NCBI RefSeq assembly: GCF_900090045.1
Contig: NC_041780.1
Coordinates: forward strand, 1-52,500
Source: Plasmodium malariae
Taxonomy: Eukaryota > Apicomplexa > Aconoidasida > Haemosporida > Plasmodiidae
Direction: 5' to 3'
DNA length: 52,500 nucleotides
The notes beneath the pieces were generated by a model that searched no databases, was not told where the DNA came from, and was given only the letters and a program-made list of their open reading frames with translations. A program made the position numbers and the translations under genes. Of the stretch, positions 11,393 to 22,341 are shown piece by piece (positions within the stretch are counted from its first letter, which is position 1; every line of letters begins with the position of its first letter).

Positions 11393-13117
11393 ATGGTGGA
11401 AGAGAAATCTGATGAAGATGAGAAAGTTATAACAGGAAAAAATGTAATTTATAATAATTTTGAAAACAAAGATTTTTTAAACAATTTTAGAAGTTCACTT
11501 GAAAACATTAAAAACCTGAACAAATCAGGCGAATTTTCGAATTGCTCAACATTCAGTAAAAAAGTAGATATTAAAAATTTTGAGAAAAAATATTTTAAAA
11601 AAGAAGACAAAAGCAAGAAGAATAAAAAATTTATAATACATTTAATACCTTCAAAGAATTCAAATTTTTATAATTTTTTAAAAAAAAAAAAAGAAGAAGT
11701 GTTAAATAAATATGGCAAGGATGACACGTATAAATATGATATTCACATAAGCCTAACGGGTTACTTTTTTTGTGACAATATAAAAGTGTTCATAAAAACA
11801 TTGTACATTTATATGTTTTATTATGTAAAATTATATTATGCTTTTAAAAATTTTTCATATACGCACTTGTTTTTTCATTTATCGCACAAGTATGTTAATG
11901 GTAGTTGTGGCAATAGTGCACTATTCATAAGAGAAAAAAGAAGTCTAGTCAATTTTAACAATGGTAAAAAGAAGTCAAGACAGATAAAACATTATCTCTC
12001 ATATTCACACCAGTCGCAACAGAAGAGAAATATAGCAGTAGTAACAAAAAATGACAACAAACACATATCTATTTTAAATGGTAAAAATGATGAAAGAAAG
12101 GATAATACCTTATATGAAAGGAATGTTATAACTACGAATGATGGATATGTAATTATTCCTATCCTGTGTGAATGGATTAAACGTATTTTTGAAAATTTCA
12201 ATTTTTTAATAAGAAGTGAAAGTTTTTTATCTTCCAATAAATGCAAAACAAATGTAAAGGATAATATACATCTTAATTACTTATATAAAAATTCCATTAT
12301 CTTAAAGAAAGCTAATGAAAATCATAACGGTGGTTATAATAGCAAGAATTGTTTACTTGTTAAAAATATCCCATTAAAAAACAATTGCCAAGGAATAGAA
12401 GAAAAAACGAATATAAAATCTTCATATGAAGATGGTATAAACTCATGCGGCGCTAGTAACTCTGATGAGCAACAACTATTATCGGTTTGTGTAACTCCCC
12501 ATGGGAAGGTGAATATGAATATGGATAGGAACATGGATATAAATACTAATATCAATATCATAAGAACTGCAAGTCATTCAAAAACACTTTCTGGCCATGT
12601 TGTTGGATGCAACACAAGAAACGAAACCGACGAGACCAGCATTTGGGATATGAATATAGAGGCACCCCGTTTGTCCACAAGCAATGAAACTGTAAGCACA
12701 GATAGTTACATGGAAAGTTGCACGGACAGTTATGCAGAATGTAACAACAATGGTCATCCAAAAAGAATAAAAAGAAAAAAACAACATAATAATAGTAGGA
12801 ATGACAAAAAAAAAAAAAATAATCCTTTTAAAAAAGAAGAAACTAATAAAATAAAGTATCAGTATAATAATGCGAAAGTGAACCTTTGCGAATTTCGTAT
12901 AAAAGACTGCAATCATATATCACTTGCATCGAATAGAAATAATAAAGACGTCCAAAATGATATTGCTTATATGTATAAAGATATGAAGCATCATTTTTCT
13001 AGCTGTTATTGGGACCTAGTTATGTTTGAATATAATGAAAGTATATTCCCCCAGGAAAGAAAAAAAAATAATTTTTTAAATGAAATATTCAGGTTTAAAA
13101 ATTTTGCTATCTCGTAA
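11393..13117 (+). CDS. Putative 2H phosphoesterase-like protein
   Basis: Single exon, 574 residues. After a charged N-terminus comes FIIHLIPSKNSNFYNFL (about 80-96) and then YDIHISLTGYFF with a first H-x-S motif at His118. A second H-x-S motif, NHISLASNR, lies at about His508, followed by YWDLVMFEY near 540. This order (FxIHL, then HxSLTGFF, then a second HxSLA, then a WxLVLFE-type strand) is what I would expect for the 2H/LigT-like RNA phosphoesterase superfamily, whose catalytic pair is two His-x-Ser/Thr-x motifs. About 390 residues, mostly Asn/Ser/Lys-rich, separate the motifs. Substrate and location are unknown; related proteins act on 2',3'-cyclic phosphates or RNA ends. No homology search was possible. 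The ORF is convincing and the family call moderate. Confidence 0.85.
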   Translation: MVEEKSDEDEKVITGKNVIYNNFENKDFLNNFRSSLENIKNLNKSGEFSNCSTFSKKVDIKNFEKKYFKKEDKSKKNKKFIIHLIPSKNSNFYNFLKKKKEEVLNKYGKDDTYKYDIHISLTGYFFCDNIKVFIKTLYIYMFYYVKLYYAFKNFSYTHLFFHLSHKYVNGSCGNSALFIREKRSLVNFNNGKKKSRQIKHYLSYSHQSQQKRNIAVVTKNDNKHISILNGKNDERKDNTLYERNVITTNDGYVIIPILCEWIKRIFENFNFLIRSESFLSSNKCKTNVKDNIHLNYLYKNSIILKKANENHNGGYNSKNCLLVKNIPLKNNCQGIEEKTNIKSSYEDGINSCGASNSDEQQLLSVCVTPHGKVNMNMDRNMDINTNINIIRTASHSKTLSGHVVGCNTRNETDETSIWDMNIEAPRLSTSNETVSTDSYMESCTDSYAECNNNGHPKRIKRKKQHNNSRNDKKKKNNPFKKEETNKIKYQYNNAKVNLCEFRIKDCNHISLASNRNNKDVQNDIAYMYKDMKHHFSSCYWDLVMFEYNESIFPQERKKNNFLNEIFRFKNFAIS

Positions 13118-14229
13118 TTTTGCCCAGATAAGACACACCCAGTGTATATATAAATATATGTACCATAATGTACTTTATTAACACGTTCATCTTATGCACA
13201 TATATATTGTTTTAACCCCGCCATATACGTGTATGTATATATATATATATATGAGTGTGTGTGTGTGCGTGTATATACATGTGCATATACTGATGAACAG
13301 AATGTGCGCACGGAGTAATTATGATTTTGCCATTACTTCCACAGGCGTTTTGGTAAATCATTAAATAGCAGAATTGCAAATATGTTATCGATTAAAAAAA
13401 AAAAAAATGCGCGCATTGGCTCCTTGTCAATATGTACATACATATATATATATATATATATGTGTGTGTATTTTGTGTATGGCTACCTCATGTGTGGACA
13501 CATGTTTATAGTTGAGCATACATACGCACATAGTTTCCTAAACGTGGTGTTAGGGTTGTGTATGTATGTGAGCACGCATACGCGCAGTCGGTTAGTTATA
13601 TATGTGTATATAAGTTCATGCATATATATGTATGTGTATATATATATTTATGTGTATGTATATACATATGTATGTTTCTCCGAATTTACATTCTTTGCAT
13701 TCATTAATTACATTTTTCTTTTTTCTTCTTTTTTTTTCTGTATGGTCTTATGGCTTTTTTAAACGAGTGGCAAAAATGATAAACTCGTTTTTACGTTTAT
13801 TTTTATGTACACATTAAGGGGCATATTTTTATGCTCATATTTCTGTACAACACCTTTTTCATCATATTAATTTTTTAATGAAAAATTCTTTTTAATATTT
13901 ATCATACTGTATATTTGTTCACTATGCATCATTTCCCTTTTTAATTTTATTTTGTAAAATAAACACACATAAAAATGATGTAAATAAATTTTCCGTACAA
14001 TTATGAAGAATAACTTTTAAAATTTTTAATCCTTTACTTCTTTTTGAATGTTTTTTTTTTTTTTTTTTTTTTTGGCTTGAAGTCGTTACTGCTTTAGAAT
14101 TTATATCTTGTGTGATACAGTTTTGATGATACAAGTTTTATGATACAAGTTTTATGATACAAATGAGAAAAAAAAAGAAAAAGAAAGTGGACCTAATAAT
14201 ATGGATTGTGAAAAGCTTTAATATAAATT

Positions 14230-14268
<39 letters not shown>

Positions 14269-15123
14269 TAAACTGTTCTGTCAATATTTTTCTGCTGAAG
14301 ATGTTTCATATGTTTTTTATGTGCAACACATATAACCAAGGCTTTTTTTGCTCTTCCTCATGATGAACATATGTGCCTTCAAATACTCGATAGTTACGCG
14401 TCCATATATATGGATGTGCATTTTTAGAAGATAAACAACGAAGAGGATACACTGCTCATAGGTTTAAACGGTGAGGAACGCATATAACTTTCGTATTATA
14501 TAAAAAAAAAAATTGAAAAAAACAAAAATTAAACATATGTATAATATGCTGCTTTCGATTTTTATTTGGATAAAAGTAGACTTATTTGCTTTTGTACCAT
14601 TTTCGCATCTGAGAAGTTGGTAAATAGAAATATGGGAAAAGTTAACAAGCCCAAACGTTAAGAAAATAAGTTATTTTGTTTTGCTCCATTTTGCTTTATT
14701 TTGCTTCGTTTTGCTTCATTTTGCTTCATTTTGCTTCATTTTGCTCCATATTACTTTATTTTGCTCCATATTACTTTATTTTGCTTCGTTTTGCTTTGTT
14801 TTGCTTCGTTTTGCTTCATTTTGCTTCGTTTTGCTTCATTTTGCTTCGTTTTACTTGTACCTTCTTTTTTTTTTTCTGCCTTTTCCCCCCTCGCTGCACA
14901 CATTTTATTTACAGACCTTGAGCTTACACAAAAATGAGATGTTCATTGTGAGGTGAGGGACAAAAAAAAAAAAAATAATAATAATAAAATAAGAAATAAA
15001 ATAAAAAAAATAAAAAGAATAGAAGAACAAAGTAGAAGAAAAAAACAGAAGAAAAAAACTTATTCATTAAATAACCCCGAGTATTATTACTTAAAGCAAT
15101 TTATTGAGTGCATTTTTCTTTTC

Positions 15124-15160
<37 letters not shown>

Positions 15161-15341
15161 TTTTTTACCTTAGCAAAGGAAAGCCAGAAAAATTGAATCA
15201 TTCCCTTTCCCTTAATAGGAAGTACCTTTCCCTTACCGCTTCCCCAATACATTTTTTTTTTTTTTTTTCTCCATCCAATTTTTAATTTTTGTTATGTATC
15301 TATTACACCTGATAATAGAAAAATGAGCAAAGAAGGGAAAG
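13118..15341. other. Intergenic region with unresolved exon-like islands
   Basis: Mostly AT-rich with (AT)n near 13442-13462 and 14240-14264, a 10-bp repeat at about 14674-14865 and (TTTTC)n near 15117-15146. Protein-like islands occur at 13922-14134 (minus; ends in HNCTENLFTSFLCVFILQ), about 14300-14420 (plus; ITKAFFALPHDEHMC, after a strong T-rich acceptor) and about 14429-14487 (plus; KINNEEDTLLIGLN). Frames and phases do not combine into one gene that I trust, so a small spliced gene on either strand is possible. Confidence 0.4.
14674..14865. repeat. 10-bp repeat TTTTGCTTCA/TTTTGCTTCG
   Basis: About 19 copies of a T-rich decamer with variants in the last bases. Period 10 is not a multiple of three, so it opens frames in all phases without coding meaning. 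Confidence 0.9.
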
Positions 15342-15370
15342 ATGAGCGAATATGCCGAACAACGAAATGA
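15323..15370 (+). promoter_or_regulatory. Upstream ORF overlapping the RMND1-family start
   Basis: The first ATG before the main start lies 19 bases upstream in another frame. It opens 15 codons and stops at TGA 15368-15370, inside the main coding sequence. If the mRNA begins upstream of it, it would compete with initiation at 15342. Confidence 0.4.
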
Positions 15371-18225
15371 GAACGATAATCTGAATTATCAAACGAAGGA
15401 ACGAATGAACGATGACTACGAAAAAGGAGTAAATATTCCTTATGAACATGAACAGTACAGGGATAAATCCAGAAAGGAAGACTGTAGTGAAAGAAGCAGA
15501 GAAGAAAACGTGTGTGAAGCATTTCACACTGTACAAGAAAATTTCGAAATAAAATATAACAAAGCAGAGGATTATCATCGTAAAAGTGAATACAGTCATA
15601 CGTTTCGTGGAAATGGAGGGGTAAGAGAGCATACTCCTGCTAAAGGTAGTGGTAGTGGTAATGGTAGTGATAATGATAATGGTAGTGGTAATGATAATGG
15701 TAATGGTAGTGGTAGTGATAATGATAATGGTAATGGTAATGGTAGTGGTAGTGATAATGATAATGGTAATGATAATGGTAATGGTAATGGTAGTGGTAGT
15801 GATAATGATAATGGTAATGATAATGGTAATGGTAATGGTAATGGTAATGGTAGTGGTAGTGGTAGTGGTAGTAGTGGTAGTGGTAGTGGTAGTGGTAGTG
15901 GTAGTGGTAGTGGTAGTGGTAATGGTAGTGGTAGTGGTAGTGGTAGTGGTAGTGGTAGTGGTAGTGGTAATGGTAGTGGTAGTGGTAGTGGTAATGGTAG
16001 TGGTAGTGGTAGTAGCAGTAGTAGTGACAGTGGTAGTGACGGCGGGGTAGGTGCAAAATACTTGAGTAATCCAATCATAACAGGAAAAAGAAGTAGAAAT
16101 GTACAAGGGTTTACAAAAAAAGAGAGATCGGCCAATGATGATCCATCTGACAAGTCAGGAAAAAGCACCCCCAAAAATAGGGGCAATTCAAATGGTATAA
16201 AAAAAAAAATGAAAAAAAAAAATGAAGAAAGGAGATCTACTAATGAGAATTTGCCCACTAAAGTAGCATCAGTAGATTCTTCATACAAAAGTGAAAATTC
16301 TGCCCCTCTCTTTACCAAAGGGGAGAAGAAAAAAAATAGAAAAATCAACAAAAAGATAAAGGATAATTTAAAAAAACTCAATGAAGTTTGTTCTAATGAC
16401 GAAGAGTATGTAAGTAGTGACCCTTTCCTACTAAGTAAACTTGATAAGATGTATGAACGTAAATTAAAGACATATGAAAATAGCGATATTGGTATGAAAA
16501 GAAGCAGAAGGGGAAAAAAAGCCAAAACGAAGAGCTACGTTATACATAATAAAAAGAGTAGTAAGGGAGGAAATCAGAGAAACCAGGGCAATCATCATGA
16601 TGAACAACACAAAAAGGGGTACACACAAGAGTACACAAAGAGACACACTAAGCGGTACAACAAGTATGATCATCCTAGTAATGCACAGCAAGAGGAGCAA
16701 GAAGAATCCAAGTCGAACAGAGTGTCTTCCTTAAAAAGATACCTCCTAGAGCGAAACGAAATACAGAAAATGAAAAAAAACAAATACTACGCACAAGATG
16801 AAACAGAATCATGTGGGTGCAATGCGGACAAGTACCCCCAAGTAAAATTTTTGTGTCAAGCTAAGAGTTATGATTTAAATGAATTGAGTAAAGTATTTAT
16901 TTCTAAAAAAGTAAAATTTATTTTTTTTGATAATAATAATATATTATGTGTTTTTTTAAGTCCAGAAAAATGTACAAAAAGTTTTTATAGTTTTGAGGAT
17001 ATATATAATATGGATAATTTAAATCTAAAAAAGAATGTTACGTGTACTGATTCTAATTACATATTTTTTATTTTTAAAAATGGATCTGTTGTTTTATGGG
17101 AGTCTTTTAAAAATTACCGAAGAAATGATTACTTTATAAATAAAGTTATCATCTTTTTAAATTCCTTTTCTGATGAACTCTTACCTGTATATGTCGTTCA
17201 ACTAGATACCATGTACTACTGTGAGTTCATGCAAAGAGAGGAAGAAGCAAATGATACAGCCACAGGGGATGGCATAGACATGTTGAAGGGAGAAAACCTT
17301 GTGGAGGGGGTAAGCACTCTAGGGGATAGAGAAGAACTTGTGCTAAATGGCGATAATGAGGAGGATAATTATGACAATGGTGAGGGTAATGACAATGGTG
17401 AGGGTAATGACAATGGTGAGGGTAATGACAATGGTAAGGGTAATGACAACGACCAGGATAATGAAAACGATAAAGATAATGAAAACGATAAGGATAATGA
17501 CAATGTTGACGAAGGAGAGGGGAGGAAATATAATGCAAAAAATTTAAAAAAAAAAAAGAAAAAAATTTTCGTCAACAACGGAGTAATATACTTAACCAAT
17601 GATTCGTTGGAACAAAAATTAACTGTGTCGTTTGCCCTATCTCAGTCAATCAGGTTGGACGTTCATGAAATGCTCATGGATATTGCAATCAACACTTTGT
17701 TTAACATATCAAAAGAAATAGCATTAAAAGGGAAATGCATTGTCTCCAAAAAAAAAATTTCCAGTATGGTAGACGTTTACTCTAGTATCATTAACGTCAA
17801 TGCTGTTCAAGACTTTTTAGATATTCCCGAATATTTTTGGAATAAAGTTCAGTATGAACACATTTGGTTCGAGGTAAGCAAGGAGAGTGATGTGTGAGTG
17901 TTTTATGAGTGGTGAATATATTCATGAGGAGTGAATAAAATTATGAACAGTAAATAAATTTATGTGCGGTAAATATAACTCCGAACAGTGCATTTGTTAA
18001 GCTCATTTTTGCGTATTTTTCCCTGTGCAGGTGTACAAATACATGGAAATATCCGAGAGAATAAAAATATTAAACAAGAGGTACAATTATTATAAGGATT
18101 TTTTAAATGTTATAAAAAAGGAGGTGTACAACAGAAAAACTTTTTACACATACAGAATTGTGGTCTTTTTGTTGTTTATACACGTATTAGCATTAATCCT
18201 GAACGACTACTTTTTTGTGAAATGA
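15342..18225 (+). CDS. RMND1/Rmd1 (DUF155) family protein
   Basis: Two exons, 15342-17873 and 18031-18225, joined in phase 0: donor GAG|GTAAGC, acceptor TGTGCAG|GTGTAC. The product is 908 residues. The first half is low complexity: a Gly-Ser/Asn tract at 15647-16040, Lys-rich stretches and an 18-bp repeat at about 17376-17450. The second half has the DUF155 features: KFIFFDNNNILCVF, GSVVLWESF, then FALSQSIRLDVHEMLMDIAI, ALKGKCIVSKKKISSMVDVY, DIPEYFWNKVQYEHIWFEV and YKYMEISERIKILNKRYNYY, ending in a membrane segment (RIVVFLLFIHVLALIL). In other eukaryotes RMND1/Rmd proteins support mitochondrial translation or related roles; a mitochondrial role here is inference. The intron falls inside the conserved core, and the spliced protein continues the family pattern exactly, so the model is secure. 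Confidence 0.93.
15647..16040 (+). repeat. GGTAGT/GGTAAT coding repeat (Gly-Ser/Asn)
   Basis: About 65 six-base units coding Gly-Ser or Gly-Asn (with Asp variants on the left) inside the RMND1-family gene. The tract opens long false ORFs in every other frame: Thr/Ile, Leu/Pro and His/Tyr on the minus strand, Val/Met on the plus. Confidence 0.95.
17376..17450 (+). repeat. 18-bp coding repeat (DNGEGN)
   Basis: About four copies of GACAATGGTGAGGGTAAT followed by acidic Asn/Asp/Glu variants, within the insert between two conserved parts of the DUF155 region. Confidence 0.85.
17874..18030 (+). other. Intron of the RMND1-family gene
   Basis: GTAAGC donor, TGTGCAG acceptor, 157 bases. Removing it restores the conserved IWFEV-YKYMEISER junction. 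Confidence 0.9.
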
Positions 18226-18648
18226 AGCGAAGAGCGGCCCCCAGGAAGGACGGCCAAAATGTTTGGAGTTCGAGCGGCGGAAGTTCTAGCAGCGATAGGT
18301 CAATCGATGGTAGTTCAAACATGAATGCTCTCTTTTCATTTTTTAGTTTTTGACATATGCACGTGTGTGTTTACAGAAGTTCGCATATGCGTGTGCGCAT
18401 GTACATATGAGAAAACGACTCACTCCGCTTTGACTCCTAGTCATGCTTTTTTAATGCGTCTACTTTTTTTTTGAAATAAGCCAAAAAAAAAAAAAAAAAA
18501 AAATAATATATGCCCATTATATACGTATGTATATGTACATGTGTATATAAGTATACGCATATTTGTAAGTAAGCCTATACGTGTATACGTACGTTGGTAT
18601 GCACGTATATGCAATGCAAAAAAATTCTACACGAAAATAAGCACCACT
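18226..18648. other. Convergent intergenic spacer
   Basis: Lies between the 3' ends of the RMND1-family gene (+) and the helical-repeat gene (-). It has a poly(A) run at about 18483-18503 and no protein-like ORF. It probably holds both 3' UTRs. Confidence 0.6.
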
Positions 18649-20826
18649 TTAAGGCGCCTGTTTATCCTTTATCAAGTTGATGTATAAATAATTTGTTATA
18701 TTTTCATTAACTCCCTTTGTATTGCTCAAAGAGGAGGAAGAATAGTAGTCTTCCAACAAAGGAGTAGTCCCTTCTTCTGTGTTGTTTTTATCGTATACAC
18801 TTTTTTCATTTTCGTTGAAACATTTTTGCATTTTATTGTATTTATATATGATAACCTTCTTCTCGGCATTCTGTATCCCTGATATGTTTCTTTCATTTTC
18901 ACCCACAAGAGTAGCAAATGAGCTGACATGTTCATCATTAATATTTTCTTTGAGTTCTTTTTCTTTTCGTTCAAGGAGGATATTCAAAAACGTAAGCATT
19001 TCTTCCCACTCTTGTAAATTTTTATTATAAAAATGCAAAAATAAATTTAAATCTTTTGAAGTAGAATATTTTTCAAATTTTTTTTTATTCTTAAATATTA
19101 AGCAATCCATTTTTGATAAAATGTTATCATTGTAAATTTCGAGTTGTTTACAACATGAGAGTAAGCGATACATATGTGAATAATTGAACACGAGATCCTT
19201 TTCTAAATTTTCCATAACGATGTTTATAACTCCCTCCATATTTTTGTCCACATATGGTAGAATGGTAAAAAATTCGAGTATTAAAATGCAGTCTTCTACA
19301 TTAGTCTTATTAGTTTGTAGTTTGCAAAAAAGAAAATGTAATAATCTTTTATATATAAACTGGTAGTTGAAATAATTTAGATCTCTATATGCCTGCAATA
19401 GTTTAACTAACTGCTTTAAGGATAAAAATGCTAAGCAACTATTTACTTTAGAAAATAAAAGAGGGATCATATTTTTAACAATATTTTTATTCCTATGTGT
19501 GTCATTATTTACTTCACTACATGATTTGTTATTCCCATTCAAGTAACACTTGTCTTCTAAGTTTACACCATACACAATATGTTCTTTTCCACCATTTTGT
19601 GCGCTTATTTCTGCCCCGTTTGTACCACTATATAAAAAGCTATTCTCATTTATTTCCGCACGCGGTTCCCCCATTTGACATTTTTGTCTATCGCCGCTGA
19701 CGCTGTTACCGCTGTTATTGTAACCACTGCTTTTACTACCATTGATATTACTACCACTGATATTACTACCACTGATATTACTACCACTGATATTACTACC
19801 ACTGATATTATTACCACTGCTATTACTACCACTGCTATTACTACCACTGCTATTATTACCACTGCTATTACTACCACTGTTATTACTACCACTGTTATCA
19901 CTGCTACCGATGTTACCGCTGTTATTGTTGCAATGTGATACGCTTCTACATGATTGACTCCTTTCATTTGAGGTATTCCCTCCAATGACCTGCTCTATCC
20001 GTTCGTCAAAAAGGTATGTTGAATATCGTTTATCCTCTTTCACTTTTTCAATGATATGCTTGATTTGTATTACAGTATTGTATATAGAAATTGAGTCCAT
20101 GAACTTAATGTTTTCATAGATATACTTAATTAATTTAAAGCATAACTCTGAAAAATTTTTATTCGTTTTTTTACAATATGCAGAAACCAAATGGTTCACA
20201 AAATTTATTTTCATTTTATCAAAATTTTCTAATATATAAATACTAGATAACTGCAACAGTTCTTCATCATTTATCTTCAGTTTCGATAGTGCATGTAACA
20301 TATTACAGATTTTTTTCATTCCATAATACTCTAAATTTTTTTTAATAATTTTTAAAAAAATTGTTATCAACTCATAATCTGTATAATTCAACTGGTTACT
20401 AGCTAAAATGTATTTATAAATATTATCAAAAGTGGATGAATCGTATTTTATTAGTTCTCCTTTAAATAAATATAATGCTCTATTTGTTATGGTAGAATAG
20501 ATTTCAAAATTTCTCTCTTTACATAAAGCATATGATTGTAGTATTAATACAAGGTCTGATAAATTAAAGTTGCTATGATATTTCTTAACTAATTCGTTAT
20601 ATATATCAAACATCCTTTTATTAATGAAACCATATTTTACACTCTTCTTTATTCCATAACTTATGTTCTTACCATCCATATTTTTTAATTTTTTTATAAT
20701 GTTATTCTCAACATCAATTGCTGTTTTTGTTGAAAACGACCATCCCTTTGTCATTACCTGACTCACTGCATATTTTCTTACCGCATGACTATCCAACCAC
20801 ATTTTCCACAGTCCCCCAAAAATCAT
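18649..20826 (-). CDS. Helical-repeat protein, probably mitochondrial (heptatricopeptide-type)
   Basis: Single exon, 725 residues. The N-terminus (MIFGGLWKMWLDSHAVRKYA) is basic/hydrophobic with Ser/Thr following, compatible with an organelle presequence. From about 40 to 270 there are repeated paired helices with spacing and hydrophobic patterns (LSDLVLILQSYALCKERNFE, ICNMLHALSKLKINDEELLQ, FVNHLVSAYCKK) like the heptatricopeptide (HPR/OPR-like) repeats of apicomplexan mitochondrial RNA-binding proteins. A similar helical block follows at about 455-610 (LKQLVKLLQAYRDLNYFNY, YRLLSCCKQLEIYNDN). An insert of Gly-Ser-Asn repeats lies between them. No C-terminal RAP domain is visible. In known members such proteins bind fragmented mitochondrial rRNA; that role here is inference. 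It could also be another alpha-solenoid. Confidence 0.85.
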   Translation of the reverse strand: MIFGGLWKMWLDSHAVRKYAVSQVMTKGWSFSTKTAIDVENNIIKKLKNMDGKNISYGIKKSVKYGFINKRMFDIYNELVKKYHSNFNLSDLVLILQSYALCKERNFEIYSTITNRALYLFKGELIKYDSSTFDNIYKYILASNQLNYTDYELITIFLKIIKKNLEYYGMKKICNMLHALSKLKINDEELLQLSSIYILENFDKMKINFVNHLVSAYCKKTNKNFSELCFKLIKYIYENIKFMDSISIYNTVIQIKHIIEKVKEDKRYSTYLFDERIEQVIGGNTSNERSQSCRSVSHCNNNSGNIGSSDNSGSNNSGSNSSGNNSSGSNSSGSNSSGNNISGSNISGSNISGSNISGSNINGSKSSGYNNSGNSVSGDRQKCQMGEPRAEINENSFLYSGTNGAEISAQNGGKEHIVYGVNLEDKCYLNGNNKSCSEVNNDTHRNKNIVKNMIPLLFSKVNSCLAFLSLKQLVKLLQAYRDLNYFNYQFIYKRLLHFLFCKLQTNKTNVEDCILILEFFTILPYVDKNMEGVINIVMENLEKDLVFNYSHMYRLLSCCKQLEIYNDNILSKMDCLIFKNKKKFEKYSTSKDLNLFLHFYNKNLQEWEEMLTFLNILLERKEKELKENINDEHVSSFATLVGENERNISGIQNAEKKVIIYKYNKMQKCFNENEKSVYDKNNTEEGTTPLLEDYYSSSSLSNTKGVNENITNYLYINLIKDKQAP
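19725..19905 (-). repeat. 15-bp coding repeat (GSNIS / GSNSS / GNNSS)
   Basis: About twelve 15-base units encode Gly-Ser-Asn-Ile/Ser-Ser pentapeptides in the helical-repeat protein, separating its two helical blocks. Confidence 0.9.
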
Positions 20827-21014
20827 TTTTCACTCCCCTATATGTACATATATATATGTACACATACGTATGTACCTATGTACACCTATGTACGTATGTA
20901 TGCGCTACTTTTTCCGCTACTCTCTTCAATCAGTTTTTGATTCCCACCTCTCACTACCCGCTCACCTTTAAGTTAATCTTCGTATCAGTCTTCACGTCAA
21001 TATGGGCCTTTAAC

Positions 21015-22341
21015 ATGAAGGCTGGAAGAAGCATTGCAAGGATTGAAGCGTTCAGGATAATATTCAACGTAGAATTTCGTTTTTTTCATTCTATCAATGT
21101 TTCATTTATCATTTTTTCTTTTTCATTTTATAATTATTATTTTTTTTTTTTTTCTGTCATCAAGGTTGAACAACTTTTCGGAGCTTATATTTATCCTCAA
21201 AAGAATTCGAATATCTACAAAGTGTTTATTATGTTCAGCCATGTATACGTAAGCAATAGTAACCATGCATATGGAGGAAGCATGTATTCATATACGCAAA
21301 TGTATAATTATATAATTGCACCCACGAAAAGTAGCTCAGCATGTAACTCCGTTGCTCATTTTGTGAGTGAACTTTGGCAAATTTTTAATTAGAAGAAAAA
21401 ACTAATTAATGACAACGAAAAAAAGGATATACATTTCGTGGCGCACAAACGTATATATATATATATATATATATACATATATATTTTTACGCGAACTTGG
21501 CAATGCAGCAATTTAAACATGCCTGACCTCGTTCATTTTTATTAACTGTTCATGTTGTATGGGTTTCAAAACAGTGTTGCCTTTTCCTTATTTTAGTAAG
21601 AGAAAAAATATCAAAAAAAAAAAAAAAAAGAGAAATAAAATAAAATAAAATAAATATGGTTATTATTCCACAAAGAGGAAAGATGATATATAGATTAATA
21701 GCCCGTTTTTGTCTTTTGTTTTAAGATCAAAAAAATATATATTGCATTGTAAAATGAGGAGCTGTGAATGTTTACGTAAATTGTAAATAAATGCAAAAAA
21801 AAAAAAAAAAAAAATATTACGTGTAAAACTTATATGCCTGTATGTGCAAGGTGAAGGTACTTCTTATATTTCCCTTTTTACAAACTGTATTTAGATGGAG
21901 TAGCCACAGGAAAGAACTATTATTACCACATATATGTGTAAATGTAAATACAAAACCGTACGACATATCTTTGTTGCATCACGTTGCGGAGAAAACAGCT
22001 ATCATAACACACATAGGCGCATATGTACAATGTGTAAATATGGGGGCTCTTTTGGGCCTACTACATATATATTTATATATATGGAAGAACAGACTGAAAG
22101 CATTATCAAAGTTCACTTGGAGTTATCATTCAGCAAAACAGATTCCTCCAAATGTACGTATATATATGTATATGTATTGTTTTTACCTTTGACGTTGCAT
22201 CGTTTATAATAAAAAATATACAAGGGCTACAAAACTCCCCATATGCATGTACGAGTTCATGTAACTTTGTGTATACATATATGTATATATATGTATATAC
22301 GTTTTACGGGCAACGAAAAACAGTTATGTTACGTGGGTTAA
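21015..22341 (+). CDS. Seven-exon small protein, family not recognised (model from splice signals)
   Basis: Exons 21015-21068, 21165-21248, 21393-21450, 21895-21937, 22093-22153, 22225-22260 and 22324-22341 sum to 354 bases and read as 117 residues without a stop. Donors are GTAGAA, GTAAGC, GTATAT, GTAAAT, GTACGT and GTAACT; acceptors end in AAG, TAG, TAG, CAG, AAG and CAG, several after long T tracts. All phases (0,0,1,2,0,0) match. The product runs MKAGRSIARIEAFRIIFN, VEQLFGAYIYPQK, KKDIHFVAHK, HGVATGKNYYYHIYV, LKALSKFTWSYHSAKQIPPN, GYKTPHMHVRVH, LCYVG, a balanced composition unlike the surrounding repeats. I do not recognise the family. The start is 188 bp from the divergent start at 20826; the frame is open further upstream, so the N-terminus may be longer. 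An alternative end using the acceptor at 21596 would give 80 residues. Confidence 0.6.

Noticed and set aside
15303..16525. Long minus-str Thr/Ile, His/Tyr and Leu/Pro ORFs and a plus-strand Val/Met ORF
   Set aside because: All are other frames of the six-base GGTAGT/GGTAAT repeat in the RMND1-family gene; no non-repetitive conserved part.
21597..21643. Fourth exon ending an 80-residue version of the 21015 gene
   Set aside because: Phase-compatible, but it gives a Lys tract from a poly(A) run. Skipping to 21895 continues with balanced sequence through four more exons.
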